NCBI RefSeq assembly: GCF_017562075.2
Contig: NC_054085.1
Location: 12,799,222-12,863,221, forward strand
DNA: 64,000 bases
Reading direction: 5' to 3'
From: Anopheles merus
Taxonomy: Eukaryota > Arthropoda > Insecta > Diptera > Culicidae
Shown here: piece after piece, positions 45,501-56,076 of the stretch
Numbering within the stretch: position 1 is the first letter of the stretch
Layout of the letters: every line of letters begins with the position of its first letter
Notes under the pieces: model-generated
What the model was told of the DNA's origin: nothing
Seen by the model: the letters and a program-made list of their open reading frames with translations, nothing else
The model's database searches: none
Position numbers and translations under genes: made by a program

Positions 45501-48500
45501 AGCGTACCGGAAAAATGTGTACGTTGTGGCGCAGCTAACAAGCAAGTGTGTGAGCGTGTGTTTGTGATTGCACACACACATTGTGTTTGTATAATTTATC
45601 GAGAACGTCGAAAACTCTCCCGAAGGAAAACCCATTTCGTTCGCCCGAACGCCGTAAAAAAAGTGGTGGAAAAATCCCCGTAAAAACAATGAAAAGCGAG
45701 TTTTATTCCTTCCGCAAGAGTTTGTGCTTTCTTTTGCGCGTCGTTCATCGCGATCCCGTGGACCGAGGGGTCCGTGGATCACCTTCCCTTGTGCCCGGAC
45801 GATGGTAGCGCCACCGCCGCCGGAAGTCATTGGGAAAGCGTTCGAAAGCGCATCACCCGGTGTGTGTTGCTCCACTACCTATCCGGAGTTTTGCGATTTT
45901 ATTTGTCTAGCACTGAGATGGGTTTGCAGCACGGTTCCGTTTACCGAGGGGTTTAAGCCCGCATGTGCAATGCAGGTGCAGGAATGTTTGAACAGTTCCC
46001 GCCGTTCCCGCAGGAACACTGTCATGGAAGTGATGCTGGGGTTTGAGTTTGATTTTTTATTTCGCGATTTTAGTATGGCTATTGGGCGAAGAAGGGTTGA
46101 AATAGTGTACAGCCATTCATCTCACCGGAAGATTGTTTAACTCTCTGCAGAGATACAGAGCGGTGAGGGTTTATAATAATGTTAAACTTTTAAGACTGGC
46201 ACGTTTATTTGTGTGGTTAAGTAAACAATCGTCGGAGTGATTGGTAAGGATCTTCAAGATTTGTATGGTTCAATATTGGATGTTTAAGGGAGCTTTACCC
46301 AAACGTATTCTTTGTTTGAGGAAACCGTGGGAAATTATTTTTTGGAAGTCAGCTTAACGTATTCTGTTTCTTCTAGATACATTCATAGGAATATTTAAAT
46401 GATAGTTCGTAGCCAAAGTAAAAAAAAAAAGATGCATTTAATCATATTCTCAATTATTTGCACACACATTATATTTTTCGGAGTTTATTTTTACGTTTAC
46501 AATGCTACACATTTTCTGAAAATTCGAAAACAGCACCTAATCAAAGTTATGATTTCAGGATTTTGTTTTAAAGTAAGATATTCCAGGCAAAAGGCTGCCA
46601 CTACAGCAATAATAGCATTGACTTACTGAGGCTAGTTGTGTTACTGAGGTAATCACACACACAAGGTATCCGACAACTTCTTTATTCTATTCAACACAAA
46701 CACATCTGCAGATGACATCACATTCACCAAACTTACAGCAATTCAATGCAGATGTTATGCTACCTAACACATGATCTACACTCAAGTTACACGACAAGGA
46801 ATGATCTTCGGGGAATGTCTATAAGAGCATTGAAGCTGCAACGTGCTTCTCAATACTTTTATGACTTATAACGCTCCAACAAAACACAATATGCGCATGG
46901 TTTCATGCCGCAATGTGTACTGCTGCAAAATTTAATGTCCGCTTCCTCACAATCCTGTGTGTCTTGGGAAGGACATGTGAGAGTAATCTACCAAGGAACA
47001 CCATGATGGAAGGTTACCAAGGAAAGCAGAAGATCTCAACGCACTTGGCGTTAAGTATGAAAGGAAATATCGTATGCACCCGTGGACGCTGAACAGCAGC
47101 TATGGATTGTATTGTCTAGAGGAACCAACGAGCAACGTTGCTAAGCATTCCAACTAGTCTCCTAACATCGAAACAATATATCTATCCGTAAGAGCACTGT
47201 GTATTACACAAAAGCACCGTCAAGTGCGTCTGTAATATATCGTAAAACGCATCTTTTCACAGCACAGCAGCTCGTTCGACGATACCTGTGTGGTGTACCT
47301 TTTAATTACCCTTACGCCCCAAAACTACCCGCACACACCATAATACGTAACACCGGAGCAGATTGTAGGCACTAATTAAATTCCTTACCGTTTATTCTCC
47401 GCATCCGTTGGGCGATAAGTGGATCTAACAAACTAACAGCGAACTCCCTAGCAATCACGAGTCGACTTGCTTCCACACAGCATACGCTTTGGTCATTTTC
47501 TAATTGGACAAAGCAATCTGTTCCGCAGCCCGCTTTACAACCAGCCAAAGACGACGACCAACACGACAGCGTCGGGTTTTGTTTGCTAATGTTGCTTGGC
47601 GCTTTCCCTTGCGCTCCTTGCGCCCGAAGTTTAGCAAACGCTCTAAACTTAACGGCCTTGCGAAACAGCATCTTCGGAGTCTTTGTAAACTTTTAACGCA
47701 CCGAGTGCACACAGTGAGGCGGTGGCACTCTCGGGGACACTTCAGCACACAGGATGGTTCCCCATCGTGCGGGGCGGCAGCTGGCCGACCAAAGGAGAAG
47801 ACACGGTTTCGGTCGTTCCGGTGCGAAACATCTTACTAAAACTATTATCCTTGACTAAGCTGCTGCCGGTTGGTATGCCAGTGTTGGTTTCCTTCGTTTT
47901 GTAAGCGTCATCTCCCTCTCCTCAAGAGTGCTCTTCCCCAATGCTGCCTTCTCCCAGTAAATATTTATTTAATCACATCGTCTTCGGAATGGAAAGCCCT
48001 TTGCTCATGGTGAAAAGTGCTACTGGCGTTGCCACTGCTTCAACTACTACTACTACTACAACTCTTGGAAGATGGTAGAAAACGTGCAAATTCCTCACGT
48101 GTCTGCAGAGCGAGCAAAACTATCGTTACACTGCACTCCCCTTACACGGATCCCCTTCTCGAGACGAAAAGACGGTCGCCGAGCATGGTTAAACGAGCTC
48201 CATTAAACATATGTCGCATTGGTTCCGTTTTGGCGCTCTTGTGCCCTTTTCTCGTGGGATGAAGCACGCGTACGCCTTGGTGCGCTAACCATGAATTCCA
48301 AGTACATAATAAATTGTAACGTTTTTACTCCGCTTGACAATACGCCCGCCCGTACACCGACAGTTTGCCTTTGTGCCGCAGTACAGTACAGGGCTCTTCC
48401 CCTCAAAAAGCGAACGCTAAAGTGAACACGTTTTCCCATTGCTTTCCCAAGAGCGCAGGGAAAAGTTTTCTGCACCGAATCGAGAGATTGTCGCCCCGGG

Positions 48501-48894
48501 CAGGATTGTCGTAGCTTTGAACTTTTCCACGTGATAACACTTGCACCTTCCACCGCTTCGTCTAGCGGGGGAGAAAATTACCTGCTTCCCCACTCTATCC
48601 CCCGGGCCTCAACCAGACGTGCGCAAGATGAATGTTTACTGATATAAAGGAAACTAAACTGTAACCGAACGACGATTGCCGAAGACATGTGACATGCGGA
48701 ATGAAACACGAACGTAACATAGCTAAGGGCAGCAGCAAAGGAAAACTAGGCAACAAGCAAACAGGGTGAAAAAAAAATGCAAGACTTCCTTGGAGTCGAG
48801 TTTCAATCAGATGACCAAGACACTTCTTGTGCAGAGAAAATATTGGAGAAGTAAACCGTCCCTTCCAGGACACGACGAGGCTCACTGTTTGAAC
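42509..48894. other. Gene-poor stretch
   Basis: No exon was recognised. ORFs such as 45018-45419, 45724-46140 and 47504-47839 have no recognisable motif. A candidate solo LTR lies at 46639-47352. An ACT triplet run is found near 48045. Confidence 0.5.
46639..47352 (-). mobile_element. Candidate solo LTR
   Basis: A 714-base segment that on the minus strand begins TGTTACGTATTATGG and ends CCTCAGTAACA, so its termini are TGTTAC...GTAACA. An AATAAAG lies near its 3' end (about 46680 on the complement), followed by GTTGTCGGATACC. This is the layout of an LTR with a poly(A) signal. No target duplication is visible (flanks agttg and ccgga), which weakens the call. Confidence 0.3.
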
Positions 48895-48965
48895 TAGAGA
48901 TGGGTTCGCCGGATCGCACCCACGGTTCCGCTCCGATTCCGGCAAGTATGATTCCGATTCCGACT

Positions 48966-49316
48966 CCAGAGAAACGGAATCGCTAGTTCCACCGGAATCG
49001 TCCGGAATCGTCTGGAATCGTCCGGAATCATCCGGAATCGCCCGGAATCGACCGGAATCGCCCGGAATCGACCGGAATCGCCCGGAATCGACCGGAGTCG
49101 CCCGGAATCGCCCGGAATGGTCCGGAATCGCCCGGAATTGTCCGGAATCGTCCGAAATCGCCCGGAATCGTCCGGAATCGTCTGGAATCGATCGGAATCG
49201 CCCGGAATCGCCCGGAATCGCCCGGAATCGACCGGAGTCGCCCGGAATCGCCCGGAATCGCCCGGAATCGTCCGGAATCGACCGGAATCGCCCGGAATCG
49301 TCCGGAATCGTCGGAA
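48966..49316. repeat. 10-bp minisatellite, left arm
   Basis: About 32 units of CCGGAATCG plus one variable base pair (cc, tc, ac), most without substitution. The long ORFs over it on both strands are produced by the 30-base (10-codon) periodicity and are not genes. Confidence 0.95.
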
Positions 49317-49345
49317 TAGTCGGAATTCCATTTCATTTCATGTCC

Positions 49346-51320
49346 AGTGACGTTAAACGGTGGTCGGACTGGGCGGCCGCCAGGGGCCCCGGCGATCTAT
49401 GGGGCCCCGTCATTGTAGATGTTCGACTTCGTATCGATTCTACCCCCCCCCCCCCCTGGATGGGACTTTTACCATCTATTTCAAATAAACTTATTTTTAA
49501 TTAATTAATTTTTCCCATCGCTTCAAGCACTGTATTACGAGGGCCCCGAACTGCAGAAAACCGGGGCCCCATACTACTCAAAGCAGCACATAAAATGTTC
49601 TAAGAAATCTGCCAATACTTGCATCAAAGTTGCAAGCGAAGAACGCTGCGACACGCGCGCACAGCTCAAATCAATACCTCATCATCGTTGGCGCAAAGTA
49701 TTGGACAGAGCGAGAAATCGTCATTTTTTTCTGGTGTGGGTGGCCTGCGCACGAGCACCCAAACCCAAAACCACGCAGAGCAACTTGCTGCTAAAATGGA
49801 ATGCACAGAACGCTGCGCTTAACTACCACCGAAAACCCGTTACACAACACAATCATACAACACACCCAAACAAAAATTGAAAGGCCCCGAAACACAATAT
49901 CAATACACCGGCTCGTAGCCGGTAAAATTAGCAGGAAAAATTGACTAACACCAAGCAAGCAACGGTGCTCCAGTGGGTAGAGGTTTCATTCGAGAAACGA
50001 TTCCATCGATATCGATGTGTGCGCTTTTCAATTTGGCTTGGATGAAACGTGCCTGTGCTTGCTGGGGGCCCCTATACTTGTTTTGCAGATGTGTGCCGAA
50101 AACAGTCAGCTTTCACGCGAAAAATGGTATTCACATTTCAAGCCTGAGATCGTGGAGCGTACCTGCTTTTAACCCAAAACCTTAAATTTTCACGCGGGGC
50201 CCTACTCATCTTTTGTGGTCAACTGACAAATAGGGGAAATCGGGAAGGAGTGGTATTCATATGTTCAAAAAGGAGCTGGGCCATGTTAATATTAAAATGA
50301 TGTTTTATCACTATTTACATACAACTTTTTGGGTGAAGACAAGATAAAAAACCGATACAGCTATACTGAAGCCAAAACTCAAAGGTGGTTTACGGAGCCC
50401 CAACGATTATATGGACTCTTCGATGAAGGGGCCCCGTCGGTAAGGGCCTCCGTTGGTAAGGAGGCCGCGTCAATAAGGGACCGCGTTTATAAGGGGCCCC
50501 GTCAATAAGGGTCCCCGTCAATAAAGGGCCCCGTCAATAAGGGACCACGTCCATTTGGTGTCTTAGTGTGGATGGTCGGTGCACGAGCTCACCAAAAAAA
50601 CGCGGAGACACTTGCTGCTAAAATCCAATGCACAGAACACAGAACAGAACACTGCATTTAACCTCAAAGAAAACCCGTTACAATAGCCACAAGCACACAT
50701 CATACACAGACAAAAATTTAAAGGCCCCTACACAGAATTTCAATACACCGGCTCGTAGCCGGAGAAATTAGCAGGAAAAATTGACACCAAGCTCGCGTCG
50801 CTTTAAAAAGCCTAGGAAGGTCGTTTGGTCAACGGTGCTTCAGTGGGTTGAGGTTTCATTCGAGAAATGGTTAAATCGATGTCATTGTGTGCGCTCTTGG
50901 CTGGGATGAACCGTCCTGTTCTTGTATACGGGGCCCCTACTACCGCTTTGCGATTGTGTGCCGAAAGCAGACAGCTGTTTCACAGCTGAAAAATGGTATT
51001 CACATTCCTGGCCTAGGATAGTGGATTGTGTGTGTCTTTTAATGCAAAAAATAAAATTTTCATTCTTGGCCCTGGACCGAAGAGAAGGGGAAATGGGAAA
51101 GGTTTCAGGTTAGAAGGAAGGGGGGAAGGGTATAAAAATACTCAATATGGTTTTTATCGACTATTTAATTTTTTGCGAATACAACAAGACCAAAAACCGT
51201 TACAGCTGCATCTACATACAGCCATACACAGCCATAATACGAAGAACAATCTCCATTGCCTCGGCCATTTGGGGCCCCGTTGATGATCCCGTCGATTGAG
51301 GGGCCCCAGTGAACGTATGA
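49346..51320. repeat. GGGGCCCC-rich domain between the arms, left end hAT-MITE-like
   Basis: Starts CAGTGACGTTAAACGGTGG...GGACTGGGCGGCCGC, similar to the start of the MITE at 6060 (CAGTGGCGGATTTAACGGTG...GGACTGAGCGGCCGC). The words GGGGCCCC and GGGCCCCGTCAATAA recur through it (about 49384, 49400, 50430-50535, 51271, 51300). A matching right end was not found. Confidence 0.6.
49747..51070. repeat. Two diverged direct copies, 840 bp apart
   Basis: The stretch 49747-50215 aligns with 50581-51070. Shared landmarks are CACCGGCTCGTAGCCGG (49906 and 50746), AATTAGCAGGAAAAATTGAC, GAGGTTTCATTCGAGAAA and AAAAATGGTATTCACATT. The offset at the first landmark is exactly 840. The copies differ by many substitutions and small indels. 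Confidence 0.85.
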
Positions 51321-51675
51321 ATGACTTGAAACGTCTAATATATAATGTAAATATAGTTTTAAGTTAGAAACTTATAGTATGTTATGATGAGTTTACGAAA
51401 AGAAAAAAAAACGAAATTAAACAAAAGGTATTGTTCGTATTTCACTGCAAATATCAAGTCGTACGACTTTAAGAACATGGCCTTTATAGGTTCGATTCCT
51501 AAGCTCTTTTGTTCCGGGTTCTGGGTAAGCTCTTTTGTTGCCAGTATACTAAGACGTTTCATGAACACTCCAAACATTTTTGGGAAGCCATACTTGCCGG
51601 AGGTGCATGCAAAGCAATAACGGAAAAAGTAAAATATGTATTAAATGTGGCTTCTAACATTTACTACTATTGGTT

Positions 51676-51790
51676 GACTACGATTCCTCACGATTCCGGT
51701 TGATTCCGGTCGATTCCGAACGATTCCAACAATTCTAGATGATTCCGGTCGATTCCGGGCGATTTCAGTCGATTCCGGTCGATTGCGACT
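51676..51790. repeat. Degenerate block of the same 10-bp unit
   Basis: Ten or so units of GATTCCGGtc in the orientation of the right arm, with more substitutions, separated from that arm by about 170 bases. Confidence 0.8.
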
Positions 51791-51964
51791 GTTCACGTTC
51801 CGGCCGCCGCGCATCTGTCAATGCTGGCTGTCGTTCATTTGAGCCAGGAATGTCGCGCACTGAGTTCCTCAATATCGTTCGACATGCAATCTAGCTTCTT
51901 GTGTTAGTGGTTGTATCTATTTGTATTAGGTTATGCACTGAAGAAATGACATGAAATGAAATGG

Positions 51965-52262
51965 AATTCCGACTATTCCGACGATTCCGGACGATTCCGG
52001 GCGATTCCGGGCGATTCCGGACGATTCCGGTCGATTCCGGTCGATTCCGAACGATTCCGGGCGATTCCGGGCGATTCCGGGCGACTCCGGTCGATTCCGG
52101 GCGATTCCGGTCGATTCCGATCGATTCCGGGCGTTTCCGGGCGATTCCAGACGATTTCGGGCGATTCCGGACGACTCCGACGATTCCGGACGATTCCAAC
52201 GACTCCGCACGATTCCGACGATTCCGACGATTCCAGACGATTCCGGACGATTCCGGGCGGTT
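51965..52262. repeat. 10-bp minisatellite, right arm
   Basis: About 29 units of CGATTCCGGn, the complement of the left-arm unit. The ORFs at 51891-52430, 51926-52486, 51956-52279 and 51961-52368 are products of the repeat periodicity. Confidence 0.95.
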
Positions 52263-53457
52263 CCGGCTTGTCGGATTGAACCTACCCTTCGGAACTGGGT
52301 CCGAAATTTGTTGGAGTCGTCCGGACCCAGTTCCGCTTTTTTGTGCGTTTTGCCCAACTCTAGTTTGAACCAAGCACATACGCACACAAGGGAAGACGAA
52401 TTCTTTGCTTTGCTCATTGCAATTGCCCAAGGAAGTGGGAGATCAAAAGGTGCGCAAAACGTACCGACGTCTGTGGCACGTACCACATCCGGGAAGCAGC
52501 CCTCGTCTGGTGGGAGGGGGGGGGGCGAGGAGTTAGTGGCATATGACTAGAAGCCGGTACTGTACAAGCAAATGTCCCCATTAGCTATTAGATTATTGTT
52601 ATAGTTCGGACGTGCCAGTAACGTTAATATGGGATGACATTTTCTTTTGCTTTTCACCTCCTCCATCTCCGCGTGTTTGGCAGGTACTACGGAGAAAGGA
52701 CAGGCCTCCTCGGGAAGGAATGTGTGTCCTCTTTTGTGTGTGTGTGAAAGGAGAAATGAAATTGCGTTCTGCTGACACGGGCACATCTTTCACTAGAATA
52801 TTGCACACAAGCACGTCTCTCCGTATTGAGTTGGTTGACATTTTGGTTGATTCGGTACCAAGCGCACCATTGTTTGTTTTAGCCGCGATGACAAGAGGTG
52901 AAATGGTGATGTAAGACATTTTATTAGCCAGGGCACAGGCGGGGGCAAACTAACGCAGCTGTGAATCGCAGCTCTGTGATAATGGTGGGTTTTGCTGTGG
53001 TCGTTTGAACAAAACTATTCGATCGATGGTAAGAAAACATTTTTTTTATATTTTACTCGAACGTACGAACCATAACCTAACATGTAATGCTAGCAATCAA
53101 TCTCACAACATCAAATTGTTTTGTTTGTTTCATTGAACAGATTAAGAGAGATTCGTTCCATAATATAAGAATACAACGTCGTATGATGTTACCAGAAGTT
53201 ATTCATATCCGGTATTAGATTTTATCTTTATCTGATCCATCATTAAAAACCAAAGTTATTTCTTCAAGTACTACAATGTGAAGCGTATAAAATCTACTGT
53301 AAATCAAGTAATGTATTATGTCCAATATTACGAATATTTTCCAATGTAAAAATGTGTTCCAACAAGGTGTTATTCAAGCTCATCTTGTTCAGCTAATAAG
53401 TTCTTATTTCAATCATCTTATATTAAATTAAATCTAGAAGTTTAAGACAATCAAGTC

Positions 53458-54342
53458 GATGAATTCCAACCGAGTACCATCAGCCAAACCTGTTTCATTT
53501 GAAACATAAAGTTTTATATGATCAATCATCGAAGATTCGATCATCGAAAACACACAGAAGCAATACTGGCACTCAAAGTAGGCAATAAAATAAATAACTT
53601 ATGAGGATTGTAGAAATACATCCTCAAGAACTCAAGCAAACCTATCGAATCAAAATCCTTGGCCGATCTAAAGCGTAGCTTTGTTTAGTTCGTCTAGATA
53701 TGCTCTGATTTCAAAATGGATTAGATTGGGTTGGATTGGAGAAGGATTCTCAAATAAAGATAATGTGTATGAGGTATAGAACCATGTTAAATGTTTTAGA
53801 TGACATAAAGCTTTATAAACTCGGTCCTCCTAATATATGCAATTGCAGGGTCGCTTTAAGCCTGAGCGACACGAGTATTAACATCATATTTGGATCATGT
53901 CTTCTTGTCTAAAATAAACAGATCCAAGGTATAGCCTAGTAAGCACACCTGGACCTTTGAAATACATTTAAGAAACATCTAGGTGTGCTATTGGCCCTCT
54001 CAAGTTCATACGAAGGGCTCCTCGATCGAGTTGTAGACATGTTGAGGTATCTTCCATTGATGAAGTCTTCGGTACAAGAAGTATGAGCAATGCAAGATAT
54101 AATTAAGTTCTTATAGACGTAAAATGCTTCTTTTCTAACATATTTTTCGATTTAGTGGCGTTTATATATTTTGGAGCTATTTTGAAAACATTTTGAAAAG
54201 GCGCGTGATTCTCGCGTTGGAATTTCTCTTCTAAAGCGATCCTGTAATTTCAATAAGAATCAAATTAGCGAATGATCCAATTTCAATGAATTCCAAACGA
54301 GTAACATTAGCCAAACCTTTTCCATTTGAAACATAAATCATT
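53458..54342. repeat. Direct repeat pair, about 60 bases each
   Basis: GATGAATTCCAACCGAGTACC... at 53458-53515 and AATGAATTCCAAACGAGTAAC... at 54284-54342 share 'atcagccaaacct' / 'attagccaaacct' and 'catttgaaacataaa'. The spacing is about 825 bases. It may be a remnant of an old duplication or of LTRs. Confidence 0.6.
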
Positions 54343-55820
54343 GTAAGAAGACTGAGATATGGTTCCATTCCAAAGCACTCAAAAAAAAAAAAAGTTACAA
54401 AACATTAAACATTTTCACGACAGATCCCAGATCCGATTGCACACAAATCAAACTGTAATTTAAGCCCGAGATTCCCGTAAACCACTTGAGAAATTGCACC
54501 GAGCTTAAAGTTTTCTCGTGCCGAGCTTTCAATTCAATCCTTCTCTCGTTGTTTCGAAAAACCCCTTCAGGCCACTCGACGCCAGGCCAACCGAGCCAAA
54601 AACCTGTCAGTCACCGAAGATAAATCTTCACTTCTTTCAGCTGTCACCGCTCTGTTCCGGGAAAGGAAAAATTGTCACCCCGACGTAATTCGATTCGTCA
54701 GTTCTGGTGAATTATCGACCCGCAAATCGAATTCACGCCTTCAAACGCACACTTTGACGGGAAGGCGTGCAGCAGGGGAGGGTATGATGTGCCAAAGGAC
54801 ACCTCCACTGAATAATGGTTCGTTTGCGGTTCCAAATGACGAATGCTAAATCGTTGTACGTTGGGTGTGAGTGTTTTTTTTTTGCTTGCTACTTCTCTTG
54901 CGTTTTCCTTGTTTCTAGGGCTCCTTCGTGCGATCAAATTCACTCTCGCTAACTCGGTGTTCGGTGGAAAATAAAGGCTTTTTCCCTTGCCCGCCCGCAC
55001 CGGAGTTGCTTGCCCAACCCCCGCCCGCTGATTGAAAGCATGTCAGATCGGAAAATTAAATTCGAAAATGAGTCTCTTGCCCGGGCTCGCTTCCAGAGTG
55101 CCGGGCTGCGACGAGCCAACGCCAGCTAACACGATCAGCGCCGGGTGTGCATTAAGACGCCCGTCCAATCGAACCGTTGGAATTCAAATCAACGCATGCC
55201 GAGCCAGTGAACCGTCGATTTCCTTTACTACCCTTTTCTCGCTCACTTTTGCTGCCTCCGAGCCCCCGGCTGGGCCACTTGCCATTGTCTTGATCAACGA
55301 GACGCCGGACCGCCGGTTTCTACCAGCTTGGAACGGACCAACTATTTTTGCATTTTGCGATGGTGCACGCTGGGCGAGACGTGAATCAAACCCCGAGCCG
55401 TAGCGCTGACGCTTGAGTGGAATGCTAAGCAGGAGTAGCAGTAGCAGCAGCAGCAGCAGCATCAAGGCAGAGAGCAGCTTCCAATTCAACGGATGTAGAA
55501 AATTCAATTGATTGATTGAGAGGATTTTGAGGTCGTTTCCGGGCTTAATGGTAATGCTTTTCTCGCCCGTTTTGCTGTCGATTTAGGACGGCGGTTGGGG
55601 GAGATGCTCTTTGAAAGAATGGAGCGGTTCATTCCTTGCTTTGGTTTTGTTCGATCAAGCTCCTTGGCAAATTCGGGGTGTTCGGTTGTGCAGAAGTATT
55701 TTGGATTTTTGGAAAATTATCTGTAAACTGATATCAGCAGCAAGTGTCTGCGAGTAATCGTTCCCGAAAGTTCATCCAGCGCTGAACGCCGTCAGCAGTT
55801 CAAAACTTAAACTTACTTAT

Positions 55821-56076
55821 ACGCCTGAAAGTATGCAATCATGCTGACCGATGAATAAAGCAAGCATTACAGACAGAAAGCAGTGTGAATTAGCCTTTGC
55901 TATTCGTTGTTAACTGTATTTAGATAAAAAATAATGAAATATTCATTTATTTTACAATACTAAAAACTCACAGAACTCATAACACGAAGAAAAAATTGTT
56001 TATTTTTCTTAATTTTCGGATAAAAAGGCAATCAAAATTACCACTGAAACACAATACACTGCCTACTTTCAGGCGT
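55821..56076. repeat. Segment bounded by a 13-bp perfect inverted repeat
   Basis: ACGCCTGAAAGTA at 55821-55833 and TACTTTCAGGCGT at 56064-56076. The sequence between is A+T-rich. No target duplication was seen. Confidence 0.4.

Larger units (their letters stand above)
48895..52362. mobile_element. hAT-like non-autonomous element with inverted minisatellite arms
   Basis: Flanked by a perfect 8-bp duplication GTTTGAAC at 48887-48894 and 52363-52370. Ends are TAGAGATGGG and (complement) TAGAGTTGGG, which fit hAT-type termini (A at position 2, G at 5). Inside each end, after about 100 bases of 'ggttccg/gattccg' sequence, comes an array of a 10-bp unit CCGGAATCGn, in opposite orientation on the two sides (48966-49316 and 51965-52262). 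Both arrays are bordered on the inner side by the same GGAATTCCATTTCATTTCATG in inverted orientation. No transposase ORF is present. Confidence 0.85.

Noticed and set aside
48894..49336. Long ORFs on both strands over the left minisatellite (e.g. 145 residues, RNRPESPGI-type repeats)
   Set aside because: A 10-bp unit gives a 30-base codon period with no stop in several frames at once; the ORFs are by-products of the repeat.
51483..51500. tRNA-like B box (GGTTCGATTCC)
   Set aside because: No A box or acceptor stem at the right distance, and no cloverleaf fold could be drawn.
48966..52262. CRISPR-like repeat arrays
   Set aside because: Units are contiguous 10-mers without spacers in a eukaryotic context.
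51891..52486. Long ORFs (107-186 residues) over the right minisatellite
   Set aside because: Same periodicity effect, and mirror images of the left-arm ORFs. No independent coding evidence.
55032..55403. 123-residue ORF in GC-rich DNA
   Set aside because: No recognisable domain, no splice or promoter support, and an overlapping open frame on the other strand.
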